Of a DNA stretch of 57,149 bases, positions 35,400 to 44,544 are shown piece after piece; position 1 is the first letter of the stretch; the number at the start of each line of letters is the position of its first letter. A program made the position numbers and the translations under genes. The notes under the pieces were generated by a model. The model ran no database searches. It was not told the origin of the DNA and worked only from the letters and a program-made list of their open reading frames with translations. The stretch covers positions 1 to 57,149 of the forward strand of contig JAGCFX010000080.1 in assembly GCA_017649925.1 (NCBI GenBank). The letters are read 5' to 3'. The stretch is from Paludibacteraceae bacterium. Lineage in GTDB: Bacteria; Bacteroidota; Bacteroidia; Bacteroidales; Paludibacteraceae.

Positions 35400-37587
35400 C
35401 GTGTTTGTAAATCTTCTCGAAATCCTGAACGGCTTCGAGCGGAAAACCATATACCAGCGTTTTGTTTTGCCATCCTACGGCTGCCGGACAGCGCATATCC
35501 TGATACTCGGCCATGCGAACCGCTCCATCACCGAACGGTTTGATGGCTTCCGGCGTACAGGTGAAGATCTGTTCTTCGTTAGGCTCTAATTGCAGGTGAA
35601 AAAGCCTATGGCGCGGCGTTGAGATACGTCCGTTGCGCGTGGCGTGCGGCGCATGGAAAGTGGCATGCAGATGTGTCATCGTCCAAATAGGGTCAATAGC
35701 ACTGAAGTGGTCGGTGCTTATCAACATCTTGCCGCTTCCGCTTGCCGCATAGTCGGCCAGTGAAGTCTTCAGCGCCTCGCTCAACGGTTGACGGTTACGT
35801 CCGCATATAACATCCACAAATGCATACGTGCTGTCTAATTGCACCATGCCCGCTGTCGCACTCACATAACTGATGCGCATCTTACGTAGCACGCGGCCAT
35901 GTTGTGCCGACCAGTCGTGCGTGTTACCAACCGTTATTTGACCTGCATGGTCTCTATCGCTGGCACCCCAACCGCAGTTGTCATCGTCAATCCATTTATG
36001 CGAGCGGGTGTAATCCCATTGTTGCCCGATATAGGCACATGAGATATAGTCTTCGCAGGCATATGAGCCAGGCACAATACCTGCGTATGTGGCATCCGAA
36101 AACCATTGCGGTCCGTATGTGTCATTGAATCCGTCAATAATCATCGCCATCGGTGCCTTATCACGCTCGCTCAGATACGCGCTGATAGTTGGAGACGGCA
36201 AACTCAAACCTCCGTCATTTCCGGCAATCACATAGTAGTTATATCGAACGCCGGGCTTAACCTCTAACTTCACTTCTGTCTTTTTCTCTACCTGTTGCAC
36301 ATCCCATTCGCCGTCATTCTCTTGCACATACACCAAGTAATACGTCGGCTTGGCGCTCGGCTCGATACTATCTACCGGCATTTTCCATTTGAGCAAACCT
36401 TCCTTGTTGATACTTAGTTCTTTAACCGGCAATGGTTGTACAATAGCCGCCTTGCCGTTGATATAACGCAGTATTCCTTTATACACCGCGCGTGAAGCAG
36501 CAAAGCGGAACTGAGGATCAAGACCGTATTTCATGTCCGCCATATTTTTATGGCTCAGCACTTCCAGAATAATGCTTGGTACCACAGGCACCCGCGTTTC
36601 GCAGTAGTTCGCTTCTTGCAACTGGCGGCGTGTCCAATTGGGTTCAATACGACGCAAGTCGTTGGTCATTTGTGTTTGAATCCAGTCGGCAAGGTTACGG
36701 TTCGTCTGCTCGCGGTCGCGTCCGTCACGCAATGTAGTGTTTCCGTCATCGTCTTTCGCCGTGTAGATCACCAGTGTACCGATGGTTGTTGAGTCGTTAC
36801 CGCTGTCCTGTCCGTCTGTATGCAGTGCGATGCACAGGTCCACTGGAACATCTAATGAGTTCACCCACATAGCACGGCATTTCATGTCGTCTTTGTATTC
36901 GTCGCCGTCATATAGATTCCATACATCCTTGCTCACACCCTGCGAAGCTAACCAATAGCGTGCACCTTCTGCCCATTGCGGAAAACCCGAAACGCCAATC
37001 TCTTGATGTTCCAATCCTGCTCGGGGCATTAGCACATTGGCCCCTGCATTCTCCAGCATACGTCTTACTAACCGCACATATTCATGGCTATATAGATCCT
37101 CCACGGTCGTCCATAACGTTGCCCGCTGCCATATCCACTCGTCACGCGCTTTGTTGTAATACATGCCGTGACTTGGCCACAACACGATATTTCGATCCGT
37201 CAAATCGCGGCATTTACCGGTCGGGCACTTCCCGCTTCCTTCTTGTGCACGCGCGCAGTCGGTTATCAGCGTCTCTATATCAACATTGGCGCTGATGATG
37301 GTCACCTTTCCGTCCTCGTTGCCTAATGTCCAGCGACTCACTTTGCGTTTCACCTCGGCTATAGAAGCGGGCGTCCAACTCACGTCACGCAGCGTACGGT
37401 TGGTTTGCAGCGTCACCTTGTCGCCATCTACACGCATTTGCTTCACACGCACTTTTGGTGACCATATTGTTGAGAAGCCGGTATAAGCCATCAGCGAGTC
37501 GCCCAACTGACGCAATGTCAGTTGCGCTTCTGCCGGCATTGCCGCCATGCAAAGTATCGCTATTGCTATCTGCCGAAAACTCTTCAT
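35377..37587 (-). CDS. Secreted amidase_3-like protein with fibronectin type III region (xanthan lyase-type annotation)
   Basis: Exported protein of 736 residues with a signal peptide (IAIAILCMAAMPAEAQ). The segment from about 130 has the layout of an N-acetylmuramoyl-L-alanine amidase: NIVLWPSHGMYYN (metal His), EYVRLVRRMLENAGANVLMP, CIALHTDGQDSG (second His) and VPSIILEVLSHKNMADM (Glu). A fibronectin III-like region at about 400-470 (WKMPVDSIEPSAKPTYYLVY, YYVIAGNDGG) and a large C-terminal domain follow. Relatives in Bacteroides are often labelled xanthan lyase without proof. It has its own promoter at 37602-37632. Peptidoglycan is the likely target; this is inference. Confidence 0.82.
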   Translation of the reverse strand: MKSFRQIAIAILCMAAMPAEAQLTLRQLGDSLMAYTGFSTIWSPKVRVKQMRVDGDKVTLQTNRTLRDVSWTPASIAEVKRKVSRWTLGNEDGKVTIISANVDIETLITDCARAQEGSGKCPTGKCRDLTDRNIVLWPSHGMYYNKARDEWIWQRATLWTTVEDLYSHEYVRLVRRMLENAGANVLMPRAGLEHQEIGVSGFPQWAEGARYWLASQGVSKDVWNLYDGDEYKDDMKCRAMWVNSLDVPVDLCIALHTDGQDSGNDSTTIGTLVIYTAKDDDGNTTLRDGRDREQTNRNLADWIQTQMTNDLRRIEPNWTRRQLQEANYCETRVPVVPSIILEVLSHKNMADMKYGLDPQFRFAASRAVYKGILRYINGKAAIVQPLPVKELSINKEGLLKWKMPVDSIEPSAKPTYYLVYVQENDGEWDVQQVEKKTEVKLEVKPGVRYNYYVIAGNDGGLSLPSPTISAYLSERDKAPMAMIIDGFNDTYGPQWFSDATYAGIVPGSYACEDYISCAYIGQQWDYTRSHKWIDDDNCGWGASDRDHAGQITVGNTHDWSAQHGRVLRKMRISYVSATAGMVQLDSTYAFVDVICGRNRQPLSEALKTSLADYAASGSGKMLISTDHFSAIDPIWTMTHLHATFHAPHATRNGRISTPRHRLFHLQLEPNEEQIFTCTPEAIKPFGDGAVRMAEYQDMRCPAAVGWQNKTLVYGFPLEAVQDFEKIYKHAIEWLEP

Positions 37588-37601
37588 ATCAAAATCGAGT
37601 G

Positions 37602-37632
37602 CAAAAATACTGTTTTTTTGCGATATATGCAA
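37602..37632 (-). promoter_or_regulatory. Promoter of the amidase-like gene
   Basis: On the minus strand TTGCATATATC (TTG at 37632-37630), a 20-base spacer and TATTTTTG (37609-37602). It fits within the 49-base gap after folK and leaves a leader of roughly 10 bases before the ATG at 37587. Confidence 0.78.
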
Positions 37633-37636
37633 ATTT

Positions 37637-38053
37637 TTAACTAAAAATTTCTGCTAAAGGTATTTTGACAAAGTCACGAGATTGCCAAAGAGGATGGGGA
37701 AGAGTCAGAATAGCATCATTCCATGTTATTTCCTTCGCTCCATCAAAGGCACGAATTATATCGATGTCAATAGGTCGGTCAGAATAATGATTGTTGTCGG
37801 ATTTTGCAGTTCGACCAAGAGCTTGTTCAATGGATTGCGTTGCTGTAAGAAATTCCAATGGAGAAAGGAAGGATTCAACGGCACAGCAGAGGTTGCAGAA
37901 TTCATTGGGCGACTCGAATCCCCAGGGTGCTGAATAATTAAAAGAAGAACAGCGAAGGACATGACCTGTCTGCTGCTCGATATGTTTAATGGCTTCCATA
38001 AGCGTTTGCTCACGGTTGCCGAGATTACTTCCCAGAGAAAGATAATAAAGCAT
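37637..38053 (-). CDS. folK: 2-amino-4-hydroxy-6-hydroxymethyldihydropteridine pyrophosphokinase
   Basis: HPPK transfers pyrophosphate from ATP to the pterin in folate synthesis. I chose the ATG at 38053 (MLYYLSLGSNLGNREQTL), giving 138 residues. Diagnostic are SAPWGFESPNEFCNLCCAVE and the catalytic HPPK signature HYSDRPIDIDII. The C-terminal LPHPLWQSRDFVKIPL matches the substrate loop. The start lies 29 bases inside the upstream cvpA gene. It is the last gene of a nine-gene minus-strand run and is followed at once by the next promoter. Confidence 0.93.
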   Translation of the reverse strand: MLYYLSLGSNLGNREQTLMEAIKHIEQQTGHVLRCSSFNYSAPWGFESPNEFCNLCCAVESFLSPLEFLTATQSIEQALGRTAKSDNNHYSDRPIDIDIIRAFDGAKEITWNDAILTLPHPLWQSRDFVKIPLAEIFS

Positions 38054-38507
38054 GGGTGGCTTTAACCATTTGCGGGTAAACAACAGAAGTTTTGACTACA
38101 GGAGAATTGTCGAGCCAATGGAAGGCTTCGTTAGTCTTATCAAGCACAAAGACAACGATAAGTACTAATATTCCATATTTGGCAATGCCGAATAGTCCTC
38201 CGAGCAAACGATTTGCCCACCCGAGATGAATGGCGCGCATGAACTTCGTGAGCAGTCGTGCGAGGATAGAGAGCACGATGGCAATGGCGAGAAAGAGTAG
38301 AGTATATGCCACCACATCACATACTCCCTGTGGCCAAGCGAATTGCACCAATATCCATTTAGAGAAAGCGGGCGCCCATAGTTTAGCGCCAAGCACTCCG
38401 AGAATCACCACCACAATGGCGATGATCTCGGAGATAAGCCCGCGCATCAAGCCTCTTACGAGGCCTACGAGGAGGGGTAGAAGTAAGAGTACGTCTAACC
38501 AGTTCAT
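38025..38507 (-). CDS. cvpA: CvpA-family membrane protein
   Basis: A 160-residue inner-membrane protein of the colicin V production family. It starts MNWLDVLLLLPLLVGLVRGLMRG and has about four hydrophobic segments (ISEIIAIVVVILGVLGAKLW, VVAYTLLFLAIAIVLSILA, LLGGLFGIAKYGILVLIVVFV). The conserved NRLLGGLFGIAK loop is typical. A TTG three bases before the ATG would add one residue. Three bases separate it from the DUF5689 gene. Its cellular role is poorly defined in all bacteria. Confidence 0.88.
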   Translation of the reverse strand: MNWLDVLLLLPLLVGLVRGLMRGLISEIIAIVVVILGVLGAKLWAPAFSKWILVQFAWPQGVCDVVAYTLLFLAIAIVLSILARLLTKFMRAIHLGWANRLLGGLFGIAKYGILVLIVVFVLDKTNEAFHWLDNSPVVKTSVVYPQMVKATHALLSFSGK

Positions 38508-38510
38508 CAA

Positions 38511-39731
38511 TTAGTCTTCCGGTTGGGGTACACCTTTCTTCCACTCTACCGGAATCCAGCGAGGATTAGCATCTTCAGTTTGACACTCCGGGAGAATATA
38601 GGACATGTCATTTGGCGTGATGGACCATTCGCCACCATCCGGGTCATAACGTCCATTGTCCATATAATAGCTCAGTATACCTATGATCGAGCCGACATAT
38701 TTGGCAGCAGGGAGATAGAAGAAGGCATATTTCGCATACTCAGACGTGGAGATGAGCACTTTGTGAGCATCCCCGTCATCCTTCACATAGCGTGATTGCG
38801 GATAACCCACGTTACCGGTTGTCGGACCGAATGTGCAGGCATTCTTGTCCAATTCAGGGTTACCGACGGAAGCGGTATCTGAACCGTTATAATGCGTGCA
38901 TTGCGCTACTTTGCCGTAGTCGTCATATTCGCCTGTAAAATGCACATTCGTAATCTTAACCAGACGTCCATCCGCTTTGCGTGCCCCGAAAATATCTTCG
39001 TATTTACTCAGATACTTGGTGTCCAACTCTGCTAGCGTCATCACATCATACACCAGTTTGCTTTGATCTGGCGCACCGATGAGGCGCGTAGCTTTGCGGA
39101 AACGTGCCGAAGGAATACGTCCTGGAGCCCATCCCACTTTTTGGTCGGCGCTGGATGCAAAGATATTGTTGTTGTAAGACGGAACACAAAGTTGCGGCTG
39201 GTTGGCATAGCGTCCAAGAGCCAGACCGTTACAACGGATGATGATCTCTTGTCCGCGTTGGAACATACCCCCGGCAGAACCCATATCTACAGAGATACGC
39301 AGGTTTTGCTGGTCAATATCTGCGCCGGTTGCCCAGTCTTTCGTCTGTTGGATAACCAAGGCTTTGTAGAAGTTGCCTCCGTAATCATCCGTCGTAATAC
39401 GTCCGCGGATATAGATGCCCGGACCATCGGTTGGCAGGGTATCAATGGCGAATAGATAGGTATCTCCATGATAGATGGCACGGGTACGATATTGACTCTC
39501 TTCACTCTCAAAGTTACCCTCTTCGAGTACGCAGTATGTAGCGATGAGGTCATTGATATTATACACGGTGTACTCTCCATTCACGTTCTCCGCTGCCAAT
39601 TCTCGAGCCAGTTGGTCCTCATTAGCGACAAGAACGTCTTCCGCTTTGAGTTCGCGCGGTTCACAAGAGGTCATAAGTGCAACGACCGGCAATGCCAGCG
39701 CGATTGCATATGTATAAATAGACTTTCTCAT
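38511..39731 (-). CDS. DUF5689-type lipoprotein
   Basis: Surface or outer-membrane lipoprotein of 406 residues with a lipobox (VVALMTSC, Cys about 23) followed by EPRELKAED. An OB-fold-like DUF5689 region (YTVYNINDLIATYCVLEEG, GIYIRGRITTDDYGGNFYKALVIQ, RGQEIIIRCNGLALGRY) is followed by a beta-rich C-terminal half. It lies five bases after the TonB-dependent receptor gene, an arrangement seen repeatedly in Bacteroidota. It is therefore probably the receptor's partner, in the way SusD serves SusC. The ligand is unknown. Confidence 0.84.
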   Translation of the reverse strand: MRKSIYTYAIALALPVVALMTSCEPRELKAEDVLVANEDQLARELAAENVNGEYTVYNINDLIATYCVLEEGNFESEESQYRTRAIYHGDTYLFAIDTLPTDGPGIYIRGRITTDDYGGNFYKALVIQQTKDWATGADIDQQNLRISVDMGSAGGMFQRGQEIIIRCNGLALGRYANQPQLCVPSYNNNIFASSADQKVGWAPGRIPSARFRKATRLIGAPDQSKLVYDVMTLAELDTKYLSKYEDIFGARKADGRLVKITNVHFTGEYDDYGKVAQCTHYNGSDTASVGNPELDKNACTFGPTTGNVGYPQSRYVKDDGDAHKVLISTSEYAKYAFFYLPAAKYVGSIIGILSYYMDNGRYDPDGGEWSITPNDMSYILPECQTEDANPRWIPVEWKKGVPQPED

Positions 39732-39736
39732 TGTTG

Positions 39737-42700
39737 TTAGAATTTATAGGTTAATGTTAAGAAGAAGTTAGTGCCCCAAGCGTAGTAATACTTAGATGGG
39801 TATTTCCATGCATTGGCGGTAATAACAGAGTTGCGGTAGTCTGGTTCTCCCTGGCGCACAGCACGCGGCAGACGGGCTTGTTGATAACCACCGGTTTTGA
39901 AATGCGTATTGTTTGTCAGGTTAGATATGCTCAGGTTTATCGACAACGATTGACGATTCGGCAGATAAATCAACTTACCGACAGATGCATCAATGATGAA
40001 GCGGTTGAGCGGGTTGGTTGCTGCCAAGCTCTCTTGCATCGTCATGATATTGTACGGGTATCGGAGTACAGGAACACCATTGGCATCCAATACGGCGTTC
40101 TCATAGGTCGCTTGACCATATGTTGCGCTTGTCGGATCGGTATCCACAATGGCTCTTGCTGCTCTGCCGTCAGTCGTCTCAATCGCATTGGCATACGTAT
40201 CGCCGAACCAACCGTTAACAGCTGTACCGTCTACACGAGTACCGGTGTACAAACCTTGCATGCGGCGACTCGGAGCAACGGACAGATAGTTCCAGTCATG
40301 GTAACTAACCGTGACGTCAGCAAACCACATCTTCGGGTGGAAGAACGAGAGCTTGAGACTGGCGTTCACTTGAGGACCTGTCGAGAGTTTAAGACCTTTC
40401 AGAAGCACCTTGTCCACGGTCTCGAAGACGAGAGAATTGGTTACAAGATCTTGAGTCATAGGCATTCCGTTTTCAGCCGAGCTGACAGCCAATGCATCGC
40501 TCGTATAACGATAGTCGCCTACGGAAGCAACCGGAGTCAAGGTGAAGTAGTTGCCAAGTTTGAAGGCTGCTGCTACCTCTACGCCCATATAGCGTTTGTC
40601 AATACCCGTCATAGCTTGGTTAACAAACGTACGAGCCTCGTCGTCATAGTAGCCGTTCAGTTCGGTTGCTCCCCAACTCTGAGTGAAGAAACCGGTTATA
40701 CGACCGCGAACAATCGGATAGTTGAACTCGTAAGTCAGGTCTGCGGAAACGAGTTTCTCGCTGGCTGCATAGAAGTCCTTAAGATTCTTCGCATTGTCAT
40801 GTGTATAAATGGTGCTAACCACTGCATCGTGTACACGCTGCGAGATATATGCATCACGTGCAAACGGAGCACGTGTCTCTGCAATCGCATTCACTTTCAA
40901 GTGGTTACGACCGTTGATTTTGTACGTTGCACCTACTTTGAATGCTGGGTCGAGAAAATGGTGAGCATCGCCAACATAGGTTGTGCCTGCTTTGAGTGTA
41001 CCGTTCGCCTCTGCTGCTTTGATGCGGTCATATGAGTTCTTGCCGTAGTATAACCATGGGTTGGCACCTGTGCGCTCTTCCGCTATCTTGGTCAGATACC
41101 ACGCACGTCCGTTCAGCATGTTCGTGCTACGTTGCATCGAACTGTAATCAAAGGCGATGGCATAGTACAAATCTACTTCGTTGAAGTTCCATTCGTTCTG
41201 GAACCATGCTTTGAAATTACCCATGTTGATGCGGTAGTCATAGCCGAAACGTGTTTTCTTGTCAGCTATGCGCTCGTTGTAGTCAGCGGCGATCTCGTTC
41301 TTACGTACGTTGGCGATATCCTCCTGCGTGAAACCGCTATTGGAAGCCAACTCCTTGATATCACGGTCTGCGAAAGCATCGATATCTATCCATTGGTTAC
41401 CACCAAGCAGGTCGTCAATCGTCTTATAGTGAATACCTTGCGAGAACTTGCCTTCTGCGCCGAGGGTCATCTTCAGATGGTCAAACTGCGTGTTTACATA
41501 GTTAAACGATGCGGTTGCTTCCTGGAGATCATTGTGACGACGCTCAATCAGATAACGAGCAGAAGCTGTCGGGTCATTTGCGTTGTTCGCATAGTTGGTT
41601 GCATAAATCTTATCCCAGTCAATCTGTGTAGTCTTGTTATCACGCGCTTTCCACAGATCCACAAGTCTGTTGTATGTGTCCTCATCAACAGAAGGACCAA
41701 CCAGATTGCCGTCGTGACCGATAAAGCCGTCTCCATAACTGTTGCCGTTCAGATCTTCACCAACGAATAAGCCCCACGGATAGTGGTTGCCGTCTGCGTC
41801 AAAGAGTTGTCCTGCTGAAGTCTCGTAGTTCGGATTAGCAATCTGACCATCCCATAAGTACGAAGGCAGGTTGCGGAAGTAATCCGGGCGAGGATCGGGA
41901 GCATTGAAATAGTTCAGCGCCGAGTTGGAGTACCATGAATAGTGGTAACCCGCAGCTACTTTGAAGTTCTGTTGTTCGTCAATCTTGTATTCGAATGCAG
42001 CAATCACGGTCGGGTCAAACGATTTCACGATACGCGAGTTGCGTACTTTGCCGTCCTGGTATCCCCAATACGGGTTGTAGTAAATCGAACCGGTCAAGTC
42101 ATAAACCTCTTGTGTAACAGCTGCGTTCTGGCCACGCTCTGTCGGTGCACCGAACGTAATCAGTTTGAGATGTGCGTTGTCCCATACGCGCTCTGCCGTC
42201 AGGAAATAACCGAGTGAGTAGTACTTGATACCTTCGCCGATGATTCCCTTTTGGTCGATGTATGGTGAGAAGCGGTAAGCCAACTGTGCTGCTACTGCCC
42301 ATCCGCTCGGCATCAAACCGCTCGAGTAGGTAGCATTCACACGTGCTTTGTAGTTACGGTTTGTTCCCGCTGCACCGATTTTCCAACCTTGTGCATAACG
42401 CGTAGCACCCATCAGGTAGTTGGTCGATTGACCTACACCGCCGAACGTGAAGTTGGTCGCCTCGATCGGATTGAGCACCTCTTTGTAGCGGCTTGCGTCA
42501 TTCAGACCACCCATAGCCGAGTAGTTGAACTGACCGCGTTCCATCGAATTGAAGTGCAGACCCTCGATGTAGTAGTTCTCTACGTTCGATTGGTAACCAC
42601 GATTTCGGTAACGCGCTGTAGACCAGCCGAATGAGACCGTTTTGTTGAATACGTCGGTCGATGCCGAAGAGGACGATGCCTGAGCTTGAGAACGGCCTTC

Positions 42701-43072
42701 GTCATCCGTCATCTCTTCCTCCGTCAGGTTCAACAGGATCTCGCTTTCTGTCTGCGAAACGATGTCCGGTTCCAAGAGGATGTCATCCAACTGATTGGAT
42801 TCATTCTCCTTGAGGTTAATTAACTCGAGTCCCGGGACAAACCCGTCGGCCTCAATCAACACCTCCTCGTCCATCGCTTCCAGGTAGAGCAAAGCAAACT
42901 CACCTGCAGCATTGGTCGTCGTAGAGATGTTCTGATTCGCGAGCGTCACTTTGGCACCCACAACGGGTTGTTGGGTGTTGTTGGCAACCACTCGTCCTCT
43001 GAGTGATGTCTGCGCCATGGCACTTAGGCCAATCGCCAACACAAACATCAACGATAAGAGTTTTTCTTTCAT
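39737..43072 (-). CDS. TonB-dependent receptor with N-terminal CarboxypepD_reg domain
   Basis: Outer-membrane active transporter of 1111 residues. A signal peptide (MFVLAIGLSAMAQ) is followed by a carboxypeptidase regulatory-like domain at about 22-100 (LRGRVVANNTQQPVVGAKVTL). A plug-like region follows (RNRGYQSNVENYYIEGLHF, AMGGLNDASRYKEVLNP), then a beta-barrel with many aromatic strands. The barrel ends WGTNFFLTLTYKF with a terminal Phe, as barrel-assembly substrates do. Segments such as VTQEVYDLTGSIYYNPYWGY and NAPDPRPDYFRNLPSY mark a known Bacteroidota subgroup. The gene lies 43 bases after asnS and five before its lipoprotein. No promoter box is visible in the gap. The substrate cannot be told. 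Confidence 0.9.
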   Translation of the reverse strand: MKEKLLSLMFVLAIGLSAMAQTSLRGRVVANNTQQPVVGAKVTLANQNISTTTNAAGEFALLYLEAMDEEVLIEADGFVPGLELINLKENESNQLDDILLEPDIVSQTESEILLNLTEEEMTDDEGRSQAQASSSSASTDVFNKTVSFGWSTARYRNRGYQSNVENYYIEGLHFNSMERGQFNYSAMGGLNDASRYKEVLNPIEATNFTFGGVGQSTNYLMGATRYAQGWKIGAAGTNRNYKARVNATYSSGLMPSGWAVAAQLAYRFSPYIDQKGIIGEGIKYYSLGYFLTAERVWDNAHLKLITFGAPTERGQNAAVTQEVYDLTGSIYYNPYWGYQDGKVRNSRIVKSFDPTVIAAFEYKIDEQQNFKVAAGYHYSWYSNSALNYFNAPDPRPDYFRNLPSYLWDGQIANPNYETSAGQLFDADGNHYPWGLFVGEDLNGNSYGDGFIGHDGNLVGPSVDEDTYNRLVDLWKARDNKTTQIDWDKIYATNYANNANDPTASARYLIERRHNDLQEATASFNYVNTQFDHLKMTLGAEGKFSQGIHYKTIDDLLGGNQWIDIDAFADRDIKELASNSGFTQEDIANVRKNEIAADYNERIADKKTRFGYDYRINMGNFKAWFQNEWNFNEVDLYYAIAFDYSSMQRSTNMLNGRAWYLTKIAEERTGANPWLYYGKNSYDRIKAAEANGTLKAGTTYVGDAHHFLDPAFKVGATYKINGRNHLKVNAIAETRAPFARDAYISQRVHDAVVSTIYTHDNAKNLKDFYAASEKLVSADLTYEFNYPIVRGRITGFFTQSWGATELNGYYDDEARTFVNQAMTGIDKRYMGVEVAAAFKLGNYFTLTPVASVGDYRYTSDALAVSSAENGMPMTQDLVTNSLVFETVDKVLLKGLKLSTGPQVNASLKLSFFHPKMWFADVTVSYHDWNYLSVAPSRRMQGLYTGTRVDGTAVNGWFGDTYANAIETTDGRAARAIVDTDPTSATYGQATYENAVLDANGVPVLRYPYNIMTMQESLAATNPLNRFIIDASVGKLIYLPNRQSLSINLSISNLTNNTHFKTGGYQQARLPRAVRQGEPDYRNSVITANAWKYPSKYYYAWGTNFFLTLTYKF

Positions 43073-43115
43073 ACGATTGTTTGTTAGTGTTTTTTATGGT
43101 TAATACTATTGTTAA

Positions 43116-44513
43116 TTAAAATTCTGCACTTTTAGGAGTACGCGGGAATGGAATCACGTCGCGTATGTTCTGCATGCCGGTCACGAAGAGCATCAATCGC
43201 TCAAATCCCAGACCAAAACCTGCATGAGGTGCTGCGCCGAAACGACGGGTATCCAGATACCACCACATATCTTTCATCGGGATATGACGACGTTCAATCT
43301 CCTGATTGAGCAACTCCAGACTCTCCTCACGCACGCTACCGCCGATAATCTCACCGATTTGCGGGAATAGAACATCTGTGCCTTGAACCGTCTTGCCATC
43401 CTCGTTAATCTTCATGTAGAATGCTTTAATATCTTTCGGATAGTCGGTCATGATAACCGGCTTGCCGAAATGCTCTTCTACCAGATAACGCTCGTGTTCC
43501 GAACTCAGGTCATCGCCCCAATTGCACGGGAACTCGAATTTCTTGCCTTTTTTGATAGCCTCTTGCAATATGTTGATACCTTCCGTGTAGGGCAGACGAA
43601 CGAACTCTGTGTCCACAACGGACTTGAGACGCTCAATCAAACCTTTGTCCACAAACTGATTGAGGAACTCAAGGTCATCCATACAATGATCCAGTGCCCA
43701 ACGGACGCAGTATTTGATAAAGTCCTCTTCGAGATCCATCAGTTCGTCTTTCTGAATAAATGCCACTTCCGGCTCAATCATCCAGAACTCTGCCAGGTGA
43801 CGCGGCGTGTTGCTGTTCTCTGCGCGGAATGTAGGACCGAAGGTATATATCTTGCCCAATGCCATTGCGCCTAACTCGCCTTCAAGCTGTCCGCTCACGG
43901 TCAAAGCTGCCTGCTTGCCGAAGAAATCATCGCTGTAGTCAATCTGTCCGTTCTCGTCTTTCTTCAGGTTATACAGGTTTTTCGTCGTTACTTGGAACAT
44001 CTGTCCTGCGCCCTCACAATCGCTTGCGGTAATCAATGGCGTATGGAAATAGAAATAGCCGTGCTCATGGAAATAGGTATGAATTGCCATGGCCATGTGG
44101 TGGCGGATACGAAATACGGCACCGAAGGTATTCGTGCGCGGACGCAGATGAGCGACCGTACGCAGGAACTCCATGCTCAATCCTTTCTTTTGCAGTGGAT
44201 ATTTCTCGGGGTCTGCTGTGCCGTAAACCTCGAGGTTCGTTAACTGAATCTCAACGGCTTGGCCGGAACCTTGACTCTCTACCAGAATACCGGTAGCTGA
44301 GATACATGAACCGGTCGTGACGGGTTTCAAACGTTCCTCGTCAAACTTCTCCAAATCAACCACAATCTGGATGTTCTTAATCGTGGAGCCGTCATTCAGC
44401 GCAATAAACGATATCTGTTTGTTGCCTCGACGGCTACGAACCCATCCGCGAACGTTGATCTCTGCCCCGAAATCGGTGCGTTGGAGTGCGTCTATGATGA
44501 CTGTTCTTTGCAT
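43116..44513 (-). CDS. asnS: Asparaginyl-tRNA synthetase
   Basis: Class IIb synthetase charging tRNA-Asn, 465 residues. An N-terminal OB fold ([19 protein letters not shown]) precedes the catalytic core with [49 protein letters not shown], the motif 2 area [18 protein letters not shown] and motif 3 [12 protein letters not shown]. The GAGQMF/NTPRH pattern separates it from AspRS. It is 31 bases after dnaB in the same direction. Confidence 0.96.
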   Translation of the reverse strand: MQRTVIIDALQRTDFGAEINVRGWVRSRRGNKQISFIALNDGSTIKNIQIVVDLEKFDEERLKPVTTGSCISATGILVESQGSGQAVEIQLTNLEVYGTADPEKYPLQKKGLSMEFLRTVAHLRPRTNTFGAVFRIRHHMAMAIHTYFHEHGYFYFHTPLITASDCEGAGQMFQVTTKNLYNLKKDENGQIDYSDDFFGKQAALTVSGQLEGELGAMALGKIYTFGPTFRAENSNTPRHLAEFWMIEPEVAFIQKDELMDLEEDFIKYCVRWALDHCMDDLEFLNQFVDKGLIERLKSVVDTEFVRLPYTEGINILQEAIKKGKKFEFPCNWGDDLSSEHERYLVEEHFGKPVIMTDYPKDIKAFYMKINEDGKTVQGTDVLFPQIGEIIGGSVREESLELLNQEIERRHIPMKDMWWYLDTRRFGAAPHAGFGLGFERLMLFVTGMQNIRDVIPFPRTPKSAEF

Positions 44514-44544
44514 ATATATTTTACTTTCAATATTTAATGTTCAA

